A DNA stretch of 64,000 bases, taken from assembly GCF_035222275.1 (NCBI RefSeq), contig NW_026946359.1, positions 7,316,001 through 7,380,000 on the forward strand, written 5' to 3'. Each line of letters begins with the position of its first letter. Within the stretch, counting starts at the first letter, position 1. The notes beneath the pieces were generated by a model, which did no database searches, was not told where the DNA came from, and was given only the letters and a program-made list of their open reading frames with translations. Below, one piece after another: positions 9,745 through 20,705 of this stretch. This stretch comes from Podospora bellae-mahoneyi (lineage: Eukaryota; Ascomycota; Sordariomycetes; Sordariales; Podosporaceae). The position numbers and the translations under genes are program-made.

Positions 9745-11557
9745 CTACTCTTCCTGGGAGCCAACCACGGATGGCTCGGCGCATGGGTCAATCCCATAAG
9801 TCGCATTTGTCCCCTTCTTGCGAAAGTAGGGGTCGGTCGCGATCATTTCCTTCACCTTCGCAGCCTGCGAGTGAGAGGCGAAATGAAACTCAAGGGCAGA
9901 CATATCGCCTGACGACACCCTCGCTATCTTGTCGAGTTCATACCGGATGTTCTTCATCTCGAAGCACTCCTTCAAGAACGCAACGCTCAAACCACCCGTG
10001 AGGCCTGTGATAACGAGAACCCTTGAAAACTCGCTCGGCAATGTGCTCTGTGCAATTCGACATTTCGCTAATCGAATGTTGCCCTGCACCCCGCCAACCA
10101 TGAGGTGGCCCTCTTGGGCAAGCCTCTGCGCAGCTTCCCGCTCAAAAAAGACAACCAGAGCCCCAGAACTGCAGTTCTTTGAGTAGCGAACACGACCATA
10201 GCCTCTAATGCTTCCAAGTAATTTGGAGAGGGTGACATCCTTCGGAAGGTCGAAAATGAAGACAGAGCAGCTGTCACCGGGTGGAACATCCTCAGCCATA
10301 TCTTCGACAGACCAAGCGCTTTGCTGACTGTTATTCGTTGAACTGCAGGGACTGTCTGTTGGTTCCACTGTTCTTTTTGCGTCTTGGGCACGCTTGAATG
10401 CCTCGCGAACTTGTTCAGATGAATTACCATCGAGAGGTTGGACCAATCGGTTGAAAGGACGAGGAGACTCTGTGATCTGATTCTGACGGCAAGTATCAGA
10501 TTGGGCGCCGGAAGGGATGGCATGATGTTGGGAGGATGACAGATGCTGGCGACGAATACTCGGTGTCGAAGACCGGGAAATTGAGCCACTATCGTTGGAA
10601 ATACCGCGGGGGAAAAACCATGATGTTGAGGACTGCTGGTCTGAGGGAGCGAGGGTCGTAGACCTCGAGAGTGCGTCGCTCGGGCTCTCCACATAATCAC
10701 TGAGGTCCCCGAAACCTGACAGCTCCCCACCCCTCAGGCCCACGAGACGAAGGTCTTCCCAGACCGTATGACCACTTCCCATGGAAGAAGTGGTGTCCGT
10801 CCAACTGATGCTTGCTGCTGCTTGGCATGCATCTCTCTTCCTGGCCATTCTCTCCAACCATCCCGTCTGCATGATTGAGGGACCTTCTCCACCTTCGCGC
10901 AAAAACTCGAGAGACGAGTCTTTCTCATTGCCCTTGCGCTCTAACCATCCGGGAAGATAAGGGTCGGCAAACGGGCAATCGTGGTCACAATCCTCTAGGC
11001 ACAAGGCTCCGCCAGTGAATGTCTAAAGAGTGGCAAGGTGGTTAGTTCCGACTCTTGTGAAGGTTTTTGCACACATTGAGGGGGCTTACCGAAAAGGCTG
11101 AATTGGAAGGCGATGGCGCCGATGACAGATCCACAAGTGGCGACGACGGGTCAAAAGGAATCGCGTTAGGGCGTAGCCCGTACTGTCCAAAAAGCCCCAG
11201 CGGAGATGGCGCGTGAGGTGTAGCAGACCGACTATGGAGATTGAACTGGGGGTAGTAACCTCCATGGGCATGAGGATGTCCAATGAGACCATCGTCGGAA
11301 TGACCAACAAAACCAGCGTGGGGATGTCCAATGAGACTGTCGTAATCCGGGGCCGAGTAGCTGCGGTGGAAAGCCTGGGACTCGATCGGGTGAGGAGGGT
11401 AGAAGCCGCTGAGGTCATTTGCGACATAGAGACCCACGTTCGTACTGAATTGTACTGGCAGTCCAGGGTGGCCATATCCGGCCCCAGGGTTGCCCTCGCG
11501 AATCTCGTGATACCTTCTGATGCGAGTATTGTTGATCCTGGTTGTCGGTCGCATCAT
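9745..11557 (-). CDS. RRM RNA-binding protein, intact paralogue
   Basis: Exons 11557-11090 and 11022-9745 (581 residues). The 67-nt intron has a GTAAGC donor, an ACTAAC branch and a TTTAG acceptor. The start is the first of two adjacent Met codons (11557, 11554) where family-like sequence begins; an upstream Met (11680) would add a hydrophobic, Pro/Ser-rich leader that looks untranslated. The N-terminal part has His/Gly repeats (LIGHPHAGFVGHSDDGLIGH) and long Ser-rich stretches. The C-terminal ~190 residues carry two RRM-like halves: CSVFIFDLPKDVTLSKLLGSI to GALVVFFEREAAQRLA, then RVLVITGLTGGLSVAFLKECF. It lies head-to-tail with its mutated paralogue and shares its intron position. RNA-binding protein of unknown target, probably regulatory. 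Confidence 0.75.
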
Positions 11558-12310
11558 GAGTCTCCTAACCAGGTCGAAGCAGAGCGATGATAGTGAAAGG
11601 GGGGTGGATGGATAGATGGGAGAAGGCAAAATAAAAGATGCCTGGGTGTAGATGTGGTGGAAGAAACCAAAAAAAAACAAAATGGTCGCCGGGAGGTCGA
11701 AGGAGAAATAGTCGAGCCAGGCCAGGCCAGGCGGGGCGGTTGCGCGAAGTGCCTATTCACTGCGGAATATGAGTGAGGAAGAATGGGAGTTGCTCCCAGC
11801 GTACCTGCCCGCCCACCTTTTCAACACCACGTTCGGCCTTCGAGCACTGCGCTGAACCGGAACGCACAGTTAGCGTGCCTGCTTCCATTGTCCCAGGCTG
11901 TTGTCTTGCTTGAATAACCCATTGGCACCAGCATTGACCCATTGACTTCGCCATTCAGCAGTTTTTGTATTCATCATGCCGATTGGTCATTCACCAAGGT
12001 CTCCAGTCGGCTGAAGATAACTTCTGCTTTTAAACCGCACCTTTTGGGTTGTTAACACTGGTTCTCCCTCCCTATACAGGGCATCATAAGGAGTTAAAGG
12101 CGCCATCATGTCAGCTTATGCGCAGCTGTTGTTGTCTTTTGACTTCATGTGCCTTTAAGTGGAGAGCTTCAGGACCTACGCTCATCTAGTCTCATCCAAT
12201 CCATTTAAACATACAAAAAACACCATCTACTATCACAGATTTGTGACTTGAGTCCCTTGGTGATACCTCCGTGACCCAGGCACCCTGACCACAAGTTCAT
12301 GGCCCAACAC
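11558..12310. other. Intergenic, nothing recognised
   Basis: Upstream of the intact RRM gene, likely holding its promoter and leader (11558-11690 is pyrimidine-rich on the coding strand). No coding region is supported up to the MITE-like element. Confidence 0.4.
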
Positions 12311-12484
12311 AAGTAAGTTAACCCATATAACATTGTAAACCATACCTCGAAAGTGAATCAACAGGCCTTTCAAATATCCTTAAAGGCCTTTTTAATCATC
12401 TTAAAAGGCTTATCAACTATCTTCGGAAGCTTGGTGATCATCCTTCAAGGTACAGTTCACAATATAATATGGGTTGACCTATTT
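12311..12484. mobile_element. MITE-like element, copy 1
   Basis: Bases 12311-12350 and 12445-12484 are imperfect inverted repeats of about 40 bp (one arm begins AAGTAAGTTAACCCATATAA; the complement of the other begins AAATAGGTCAACCCATATTA). The interior carries several degenerate copies of a ~20-bp unit built on AAAGGCCTTT and ACTATCTT. There is no coding capacity. A related copy is at 14251-14438, on the other side of the esterase gene. I could not fix a target-site duplication. Confidence 0.5.
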
Positions 12485-12823
12485 GCGTGTGTCAACCATT
12501 TTTGTGGGCAAGGTGCCATGGTCACGTTCCAAGAAAAATTAGCAAGAAGAGAAGGCACAATGTAGACCAGTCAAAGATCTGATGACTTGTTAAATATTGT
12601 GCAGATGCAGTCATATTTTCGAGGCCAATATGGGCCGTTGCAGAGATAGCGTCATTCATGCAATCAATCGGAAAGCTCAGATCGTTTGCATTCCCGCAAG
12701 CTAAACCCAGAGGTGGCTATGTACAAGTGAAGGCGATGTCCAAGCATAGATCTGACCGCCTTTATAACAAACAGTATGACCAAGCACGATTCGGAGGGCT
12801 GTGAGATGCTTTCTACGGCAGAC

Positions 12824-13800
12824 TCATAGAAGCTCGGTCCAAATCATCAAGGTGCCCGCCATCGACAGTATCATTACCCAAGAGGGGTTGAATGATCCAG
12901 CGCCGGAGCCTGGGGTACTGGTTGTTGTCGTGTCTGTAGTTGTCTCAGTTGTCGTCCCATCAGTTGTCTCAGTTGTCGTTCCATCAGTTGTCTCGGTTCC
13001 CGACTGAGTTGGTGTGGTGGTAGGAGGAGCAGTAGTTGTAGGGACGTCAACGACGGTGTCAGAGCTGTTGAACCTCTCTGCAATGAACTCGGCTGCGTCG
13101 AGGGTGTAATTGGCAAAGTATGAACCATGGACCGACCGGTCTGATCCCAGGTCGCAATAAATATCACCTTCATCACACCAGCTGCGAATTCCAGCTGCGT
13201 ATGGCTCACAAGCGGTGATGTTTTTACGAGCGAACAAGCCCGCACCGGTGCTTGTGCCAACACTCCAGGGGTGAGTTTTATTGAAGTCAGGGGAGCCAAA
13301 TGCAACGATTGCAATAACTTGGAATATAGATTAGCCATCTCATGCTTGTGGATACGATAATGCCAGAGGTTCTGCCTACCTTGCGAGCCAAGTGCCTTCT
13401 GGAACTCGGGGGACACAAAGAACCCATCATCACTGTTTCCGCAGACAGCGTCCATCATGGCGTGAGCTCCCTGCGAATAGCCCAGCAGAGCGACCTTGCT
13501 ATCAGGACAGGCGTCCACATATTGAAGGACAAGCTTCTCAAACTCGGAGGCTCCCGTTGCATAGGAGGTAAAGTAATTTTCGAATGTTGCTGGATAGACG
13601 ATGGTGGCAATTGAAGAGTTGGGTATCAGCAAGGAAGCATTCTGGGCCACAACTCCAATCCGGCCATACCCGTCAGGTTCAGTAGATCCGCGGGCAACGA
13701 TCATGTGTACGCCCGTTGAGCATGTGCCATCCCAGACAAGAGCCTGCCGCTGGAAGAGCGCAGTTGCCAGCGTCAGGGCGCGTGATAAAAGGCCCTTCAT
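12824..13800 (-). CDS. CE5 cutinase/acetylxylan-esterase family protein, probably GPI-anchored
   Basis: Exons 13800-13380 and 13317-12824 (304 residues). The 62-nt intron has a GTAGGC donor and GCTAAT branch, and splicing gives ALGSQ-VIAIVAFGSPDF in frame. A short hydrophobic N-terminus serves as signal peptide. The carbohydrate esterase family 5 fold is shown by Cys27 with VARGSTEPDGYG, the nucleophile Ser109 in GYSQG, Asp192 in CDEGDIYC and His204 in SVHGSYF, plus paired cysteines. The mature domain ends near 225, followed by a Thr/Ser/Glu-rich linker of imperfect TTDGTTTE repeats and a hydrophobic C-terminus after GSGAGS, the pattern of a GPI-attachment signal. Family members hydrolyse cutin or xylan acetyl esters outside the cell; the wall or membrane anchor suggests a surface-held enzyme. 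Substrate cannot be told from sequence alone. Confidence 0.85.
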
Positions 13801-14250
13801 GTTGTCGATGGTGATCCGAAATTTTGGAACGGAAGAAAGGTCAAAATGAACCACAAGCAACAAGCTTGAAGTAGGTGGAAATTTCGAATGGGGGGGTCGG
13901 AATCCGAAGACCTGGGACAAATCCGGAGACAACGCATTGTTATCCCCACAGCCCCACCGTGTTGGACCTCGGCGGCGTCGGCGCTAGCTTCAGAACGTTT
14001 GGGACAGGGCATCCTGTCGTAGAAAGTAACCGAATCTGGAACTTGGCCCGATTCTTGTGCAGGAAATGGAAATCACCATCGACCACAGTTACGGTGGTAT
14101 CCAACAGCCAGTCGGGGAGAATGCACGCACTAACGGACGGTGTGCTGCGCTTATCGATAGGGAACAGGTGAACCCAACAATGACGCGTACCTAGATCAGG
14201 TAAGCATGCGTTACGGCACCATCCTTGACTACAAAATAACTGGCACTCAA

Positions 14251-14438
14251 AGGTAGGTGAAACAGATACCACACCTTAAAGGATGATTGTTAGGCCTTTG
14301 AAGATAATTGACACGCCTTTAGAGATAGTTGATAGGTTTGTAAAGATAGTTAACAGGCTTTGAAAGATAGTTCAAAGGCCTATCATTTTACTTTTGAGGT
14401 ATAGTTCACAGTATAATAGGTATGTGGTGAACTTACCT
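14251..14438. mobile_element. MITE-like element, copy 2
   Basis: The right end (about 14396-14438) matches the right arm of copy 1 (GTATAGTTCACAGTATAATA versus GTACAGTTCACAATATAATA). The interior has five to six degenerate units of the form AAGATAGTTGATAGGCCTTT. The left arm is shortened: it starts AGGTAGGTGA and ends ATACCACACCTT, lacking the middle of the arm. Same orientation as copy 1. Confidence 0.45.
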
Positions 14439-14484
14439 GCTATGCCAATTATTCTGTGGATGGTGAGTTGTTGGTGAGCTTAGT

Positions 14485-14506
14485 AAAAAAAAAAAAAAAA
14501 AAAAAA
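14485..14506. repeat. Poly(A) tract of 22
   Basis: Homopolymer of 22 A just downstream of MITE-like copy 2. It could be a microsatellite or the tail of a retroposed sequence; no retroelement was recognised beside it. Confidence 0.8.
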
Positions 14507-15022
14507 TTGGAGAGTGAAGACCGCAGTCCGGGACCAGCCCATTTGAATACCCCCCCTCAACTATCTTCAAAAGGCCTGCTAATGACGGGAGTGTAGAAAA
14601 CCGAGTCTTCCTTATTTGTGAAAACCACTTTCACTATTTTTTGGGCTGTTCACCTGAGAAGCAATTTTTATCATTCTGACGACGCCAGCGGCCATGCACG
14701 TTTGAACCAACCAAATCGCCAACATCGTTGGACGTCCCTGCTCACATGTTGATTAGCGCTTACACTTGATAGCAACTGATGAATATGGACCAACGACTTG
14801 TCATGATTGGCAAGCTGAAACATCCCCCGGTAGCAATCCTGTGTGTTGTGTTCTGAAGTCAGCATCTGCACGGTGGCCCAGCAACGATGGCGGGTGCGGT
14901 TGCTTACTACTATTGGTACTATATCAAGGACTCGCGACCCCTTGCATGATCGCTCCTTGTTCTCATGTTTTCCTCCCTGGTAAAACTCTTGACCTGACGC
15001 CGATCACTATAACGAAGTCAAC
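14507..15022. other. Upstream region of the P450 gene
   Basis: No coding feature is supported. It presumably carries the promoter of the cytochrome P450 gene. Confidence 0.35.
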
Positions 15023-16769
15023 ATGTTCGAGGCTAGCAACGGTGCATGCATTGCCCTGTTTGCATCGCTCCTTGCCTTGATAGTGATTTTTGGGAGAAAA
15101 AAGCTCTATCCAAAGCCGTATCCTCAAATCCCGTACAATGCCCATTCAGCAAAGCGAATCATGGGCGATTTGCCAGATCTGATTCCCGCCATCAAAGCCA
15201 CCAAAGCAAACTCCGAGTCCATCTACCGCATCACCACGCAAAAGCTCGGCAGTCCGATCGCCCAGCTCCTCCTACCAGGAAATCCGATGATCATCCTGTC
15301 CGATCCTTACGAGATCGAACGTATTCTGCGCAGTAACCAATTTGACAAGTCGGCCTGGGCCCTTTCTGTGGTTGGCCCGCTCTTCTCCAAAGCTACACTA
15401 TCGCAACTCACCACTCCGGAGCTTAAGGCGCAGAAAAAGCTCTGGGGAGATGTCATGGGCCTGGACTTTTTGAAGCGAACAGCGGCTCCGAAGTCCTACA
15501 GCTCAACAGTCGAGCTGGTCGAACTTTGGCGCCTGAAAGCAACCACCGCCCACAAGGGCCAACCATTCAACGTTTTAGAAGACTTGAAAAACGCGGCCCT
15601 GGACGCCATATGGGTGTCCATTGTCGGTGAGAAGCCTGGGACTCTGAGGTATGAGAAGAGGAAGCTGGAACACGAACTGAAGGGTCAACAATTCGACGAT
15701 CCCGCGCCGCCAGGATCCTTCATGAAGGAACAAGTGGAATACATAGTTGATACCATCATGGACGCCAGCGCAACGCCGTTTCCAGCCTGGGCGGTTAAGC
15801 TGGAGGTCTTGAAGCCACGTTTCCGCAGGTTCAGGAAGGTTGTGACACGGGAAATGAGCCGTGCGATGAAGAAGGCTTTGACGAGATATGAAGGCCTGGA
15901 CCTGGACAGTCTTGGGAAGGATTCCATTGATACATGTGCCATGGATCTCGTTCTCCGCAAACAAGCTCTACAAGCCAAGAAGGCGGGCGTAGAACCTTCA
16001 GATCCGACAAAGGACATTGCTATGCTCGACGAGCTGTTTGTTTTGCTCATTGGTGTAGGTAGCCCGATATTCTCCCACTCTGCCAACGCTTTACTAACTA
16101 TGCCAGGGCCACGACTCCACCGCCAACACTCTGGCATGGTTCATCAAGTTCATGGAAACCTTTCCACAAGCTCAGACTGAACTGCGCGCTGCTCTATCAT
16201 CTGCTTTCGGCCCAGGTATACCTACGCTGAGTCAGATTCTCGAGGCTGACATTCCTTACCTTGATGCCGCCTGTGAGGAGGCCCTCCGTCTGTCGGGAAC
16301 TTCCAACGGCGTTCTTCGCTCCCCTCTGCAGGACACCACCATCCTGGGATATCCCGTTCCAAAGGGCTCGATCATCTACATGAATATCCATGTGAATCAC
16401 TCATCGGTTCTAGCGGATGAGTCCCAGCGCACCGAAACCGGCAAAGCTGCTCGTCAGAAGAAGGACGACGGCTTCAAGACACCTGCCGGAAGGGATCTTG
16501 GAACCTATGAGCCCAGAAGATGGTTGGTCAGGGATGAGACGGGGAAGGAAATGTTCAATCCAAATGCTCTTCCACAGCTGGCCTTTGGTGCAGGTGTTCG
16601 AATGTGCTTCGGGAGGAGACTAGCCGTGATGCAATTCCGCATTGCTGTTACACTTCTCATACTCAGCTTCGAGTTTCAAGAAGTACCAGAAGGAATGCAG
16701 TCCATGGCATGCATCGAGAGATTGTTTCGAACCCCGCAACAGCCTTACGCCAAACTGAGAGTACTCTGA
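15023..16769 (+). CDS. Cytochrome P450 monooxygenase
   Basis: Exons 15023-16054 and 16107-16769 (564 residues). The 52-nt intron has GTAGGT, an ACTAAC branch and a CCAG acceptor. It interrupts the I-helix; splicing restores LLIGGHDSTANTLAW, the A/G-G-x-D/E-T oxygen-activation motif. An N-terminal membrane anchor (residues ~8-24) is followed by KPYPQIPYN. The K-helix ExxR is Glu402-Arg405, and the haem-binding loop FGAGVRMCFG places the thiolate ligand at Cys511. The length is typical of microsomal fungal P450s. It uses O2 and electrons from P450 reductase at the endoplasmic reticulum to oxidise a small molecule. There is no adjacent PKS, NRPS or terpene synthase, so a biosynthetic cluster is not supported; a detoxification role is equally possible. 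Confidence 0.9.
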
Positions 16770-18040
16770 ACTGGCTTTTGTTATTTTGTGTAAGGTACTT
16801 TCCGAGGTTGTTTGTTTACAAGAGGCAACAGTTGGTGATGGAAAATAGATGACGCGAAGCTTGGACTGAAGACTGTTCCCCGCTCCTACCCACACCACCG
16901 CATCAACGCCAGCCTATGGCGCAATGTGATAAGCCGCAGAAAAGAAAGAACAACCAACACACACCAAGCCTGATGGACAAGTAAACACGATGGTAGCTGT
17001 CACGAATCGTCATAATTTGTGTTCAGGTTGTGGATATTGAAAAAGTTCTGTATCTGTAGATTTGGAGGTGTTATGGTGTCTCGGGCAAGGTCACTGAGTG
17101 GTCAGTTGGACCCGTTTGGCAATGTTACAGTCAGGATGAACCAGCCCGGTGCAGCCTGGCTTTCATACTGTAAATATCTTTTCCGTTCTAGCTCTCATGG
17201 CTGCCGTCAGGTCCGGTATTTCACCGATCCGGAGTTGATCCTCAACTTCAAAAAAATCGGGATTGAAACATACACGGGTGGGATTCGTGCTGCTTATAGC
17301 TAACAATCAAAATCCAAAGAGTAAAGAGTTTTTCTTCAAGTATATAGCTAGTGCAAATGCTGGTTGATAGGGGGGTGAGGGGGTATGAAGGGTTCAGGGA
17401 GTCGATGGTGGAACGGGGGGTTCTATACGCCGCGTCAAGTGGTCAGTTGGATCGGCAGCCTCTCACATCCGAAGTCGTATCTGTTGGGTTTTCCTTTGAA
17501 CCTGCTTCGAGTTTCGGGTCCGGCACACTGGCGTCTGGCTCATATCTTATTGCGGAGTGATCGCCAGACGTAAACTCAGCTCGATTCGCAGCCGTAGCTC
17601 TGGTTTGATCATGGGGCCTTGACCCCTAACGGGGATGGCTGCGTCAAGCCCGGGCTTGTCTTCGTGGCCACCTGTCTTTGAGTCTCCTGGTTGGTTTTGT
17701 GCATTTGCTGGACTTTCGCTCGCGGTCGCGTCGGCCGATACTTGGTCTTGGATTTGCCGGAGCCTTTTGCGCTTTTTGTGCATATCCAGAAACCCGCACC
17801 GACTGCTAGGATACCTGGCACTCTAACGACGATCCCCACTACTCCTCCCACTGGAATCGATGCCTGTTTCGTACTGTAATGAGACGAAAACGTTGATTGA
17901 TTTAGGAAAGAAATCAACTGCGGAAAAAGCTAAACCAGCCCAGGTTGGCCCGAGCTCCCTGGCGGAGCGACCTGGTGGTGACCCACACAACATACTGCCA
18001 TCATACGCTCTTACCTAGGTAGTCGGTCTCTAAAAACTTT
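16770..18040. other. Intergenic, mostly unassigned
   Basis: Several short frames on both strands without motifs. The only coding-like stretch is the membrane-segment remnant at 17609-17880. Confidence 0.35.
17609..17880 (-). pseudogene. Possible exon of a single-pass membrane protein
   Basis: A minus-strand frame preceded by a good acceptor (ATTACAG near 17873) encodes VGGVVGIVVRVPGILAVGAG, a Gly/Val/Ile-rich membrane segment like those after Ser/Thr stalks in fungal wall sensors. A basic cytoplasmic tail of ~60 residues follows. No upstream exon or extracellular domain was found, so it may be an isolated remnant. Confidence 0.2.
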
Positions 18041-18227
18041 TTTGTCTCGTCCAAGAATGGTTATCCCAAAATCAGGCTCGCTTCACCCTCGGCTCACCTT
18101 GAGCTCACCACCGCTCACCCTACGCTCGCCATTCTCCAAAATGGACAACTTTACGCGACGCTCTCATAGTCCAAATTTGGAGCCTCCCTCTCCTACAGGG
18201 ACGAATCTTCCGCCAGAACGGGGACCA

Positions 18228-18380
18228 AGAAATGGGCTCGCCAGCGTATTTGCTCTCCGTTTTAGGGGACTCTGGGTTGTGGTAGCCATTTTGACAACAA
18301 AATCCGTCACTCCCTACCTGCCTACTGCGCGACATTTCTTCTCAAGAAATGGGCTTGCCAGCATATTGCTCTCCGTTTTA
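18228..18380. repeat. Pair of ~37-bp direct repeats at the copia relic edge
   Basis: AAGAAATGGGCTCGCCAGCG at 18228 recurs as AAGAAATGGGCTTGCCAGCA at 18344, each continuing to TGCTCTCCGTTTTA. They are about 116 bp apart, and the second one abuts the coding remnant of the copia element, so they may be pieces of the element's non-coding 3' end. Confidence 0.55.
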
Positions 18381-19460
18381 AGGCTTGGTAAAGCCATCGG
18401 CGATCATCTTGTCTGTTGATACATGCTCCAGCTTGAACTCTCCCATCTGGAGTCTCTGGATAGCCCACTTGTGGCGTAGGTCGATATGGTAGGTCCTGGC
18501 GCTCCTCATGGGGTTGAGGCAAATAGACCTGGCGTTGGCCGAATCCGTGAATAAAAGCAGCGGAGTTGGCTGTTCGGTACCCAGTTCTTTGAGCAATTTG
18601 GCTACCCACTGCAGTGACAGAGCAGTAGGCGTGAGGTTGATGAACTCGGCCTCGGTGGTTGAGAGCGCGACCAAGGTCTGGCGCTTCGATTTCCATACCA
18701 CTGGGCAGTTCCTAATCATGATGACGTGGCCTGCCATTGAGGCCCTGGTGATAGGGTCTCTGGCGAAGCTGGCGTCGGCGTAGCCTCTCAAATTGAGGTT
18801 GTCAATTGGCATCTTTCCACCGCATCTCATGGCCAGATTGATAGTGCCGGTGATGTATCGCCACAGGTGATTCAGGAGAGTGAGGTGCTCGGAGGAAGGC
18901 CCAGAGTTGGCCTCCTGCAGCCTCACCAAGATGTAAGCCATATCGGCTCTGGTACCACCTACCAGGTAGTTGATGGCACCTAGTTGTTCTTGATACGAGC
19001 GAGTCTCGTCTTCCAATTTCTCCCAGGTCTTGGGGAGCTCAAATTTGCTGTGGATCCATGGAGTTTTGACGTGATTGAGGTTCGTGTTCTTGTATTTCTC
19101 CATGATTTTCTCGATGTACGGAATCTTGTGTAAGTAAATGAGATTCTCTTCCCACTTACGTATTATATTGTAGCCCAGAAACGTCTTCGTCTCTCCCATA
19201 CGCTTCAACTCGTAGGGTTTAGAGATCTCATCGGCCACACAGTCGATGTCGTTATTGGTTCCGGCGGCGAGAATAAAATTGTCGACGTAGAGGAGTAGCA
19301 ATACGCCTCTCCTTTCGTTCTTAAATAGATAACCGTCCGTTGTAATCGGCTCGAAGTTGAGCTTCTTTAGCTCCGGCACTAGGGTATTGTACAACTAGAT
19401 TCCAGACATCTGGAGGCTATACAGAGCCTTCTTTAGCCTGCAGACTCTTTTGGTACCGTC
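18378..19460 (-). pseudogene. Ty1/copia retrotransposon relic (reverse transcriptase end and RNase H)
   Basis: The minus strand encodes the C-terminal part of a copia polyprotein: KKALYSLQMSG (about 19440), the catalytic box LLLLYVDNF (YVDD in active enzymes), FLGYNI, then the RNase H motifs GYADASFARD, ALSTTEAEFI and TDSANA, ending in ADGFTKP. A TAG at about 19397 replaces the Trp expected in the SGxxWY motif, and a TAA follows TKP. Gag, protease, integrase and LTRs were not found. It is a dead fragment. Confidence 0.8.
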
Positions 19461-20280
19461 GTTAAAGATCCCTATTAAGGATCTTGATGCTACTAAAGAT
19501 CATTAGCTGAATTAAATTACTATTTTATGCTTTGATGTCCTTGATGGAGTTAACTTACGATTATGTTCTAATACAGTAATCATCACCTTTTTCTTCCAGA
19601 AGTTATAATTTTGCTGGGAAACCCTGCCGTTTCACAAAGCCCTACGTAACCTCATATTGATATCGTTTGCATAGTCTGGGCGCACCGTGAAAAGTACGAG
19701 ACCGGCTGTCTGTACTGAGGTTAGCAAGCACTCCAATGTGCCAGTGTTAAAGATCGATAGAGCTAGATTACTCTGGCGCCATCTGAGGACACCATGGCTG
19801 CACGACGCTGTATCACGACCCTGGCACAAGGACGAAAATAACGATTGGTTGAGGAAGAACCAATCAGGAGCAGGGGAGAAGTAGCCAATTAAATAAGACA
19901 GAACGTGCTCAATGTGGTCGGAACGAGGAAGCAGGGTGCTCAGGGTGCTCAGGAGACTGAGCAGGGTGAGCACAATGGGAAGAGTTCTCACGGGCTCCAC
20001 TACCCCGGAAAGGGAAAGGGAAAGATAGAGGAAAGAGGCGCACCATTCGCTATCTTATGCTTCCTTCGCATTTTCCCTAGCCAGGTTACTAAGGTAAAGA
20101 GAATTGTTTATTTTACTTATAAGTTAAGAGACCATGGCAATATTTGGTCAAAAGTTGGTTGTAATTATGTAGATCATCCTCCAAATCCCAAGTAGGGCAC
20201 CAATCGTCGCTGGCTAGGAAAAGAGCTAAGAGCGTAAGTACAATAGCCCTATAATGATACTTACTTGCTGACCCATTAGA
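19461..20280. other. AT-rich unassigned stretch
   Basis: Downstream flank of the copia relic and beyond; parts (19480-19640, 20090-20190) are rich in TA dinucleotides. No gene supported. Confidence 0.35.
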
Positions 20281-20288
20281 TTCGGAAA

Positions 20289-20528
20289 ATGCAAGCTGAC
20301 AGAGCCCCGGCAGTGCTCCTGGATGGTCATATTCGCAGATTCGACTGGTGGTCAGGATGTCCTTATTGGGTTAATGGAAATAACGAGCGCGAGGAATATC
20401 CAGTACATCCTAATGGCTATATACGGACATTTGCTCGTGGCGCATGGCACTGGGTTGACGCGAATGGAAATGATGTCTTGGACGGGAAGGGACTGGTTGT
20501 TTGGGATACTCTTAGCCACGAGTACTGA
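20289..20528 (+). CDS. Small Trp-rich protein, unknown
   Basis: A 79-residue frame from an ATG at 20289 with unusual composition: seven Trp and several Gly/Asn turns (FDWWSGCPYWVNGN, HPNGYI, GAWHWVDANG). The repeated W-x-N-G pattern suggests a small beta-rich fold, but no family is recognised. No signal peptide is visible. It lies just upstream of the kinase-like gene in the same direction. It could be an exon of a larger gene. Confidence 0.25.
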   Translation: MQADRAPAVLLDGHIRRFDWWSGCPYWVNGNNEREEYPVHPNGYIRTFARGAWHWVDANGNDVLDGKGLVVWDTLSHEY

Positions 20529-20705
20529 TATCTGTAGTAGCTTCTGACTAATCTAGTTTTGGTGCCTAGAAAAGTGGATCCCACGTGTTTGCTTGTGCTA
20601 CCTTCTTCCTCTGTTTATAAAAACCTTGAGCCAATTCCACCTTGCTTAATTTTCCTGCGTTTTAACCATTCTACTCCGTCACTCTACCCTGTCAATTGCT
20701 TTAAG

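Noticed and set aside
15023-16769. A secondary-metabolite cluster around the P450
   Set aside because: No synthase, transporter or regulator lies within 10 kb; the AsaB-like oxygenase is 25 kb away among unrelated genes.
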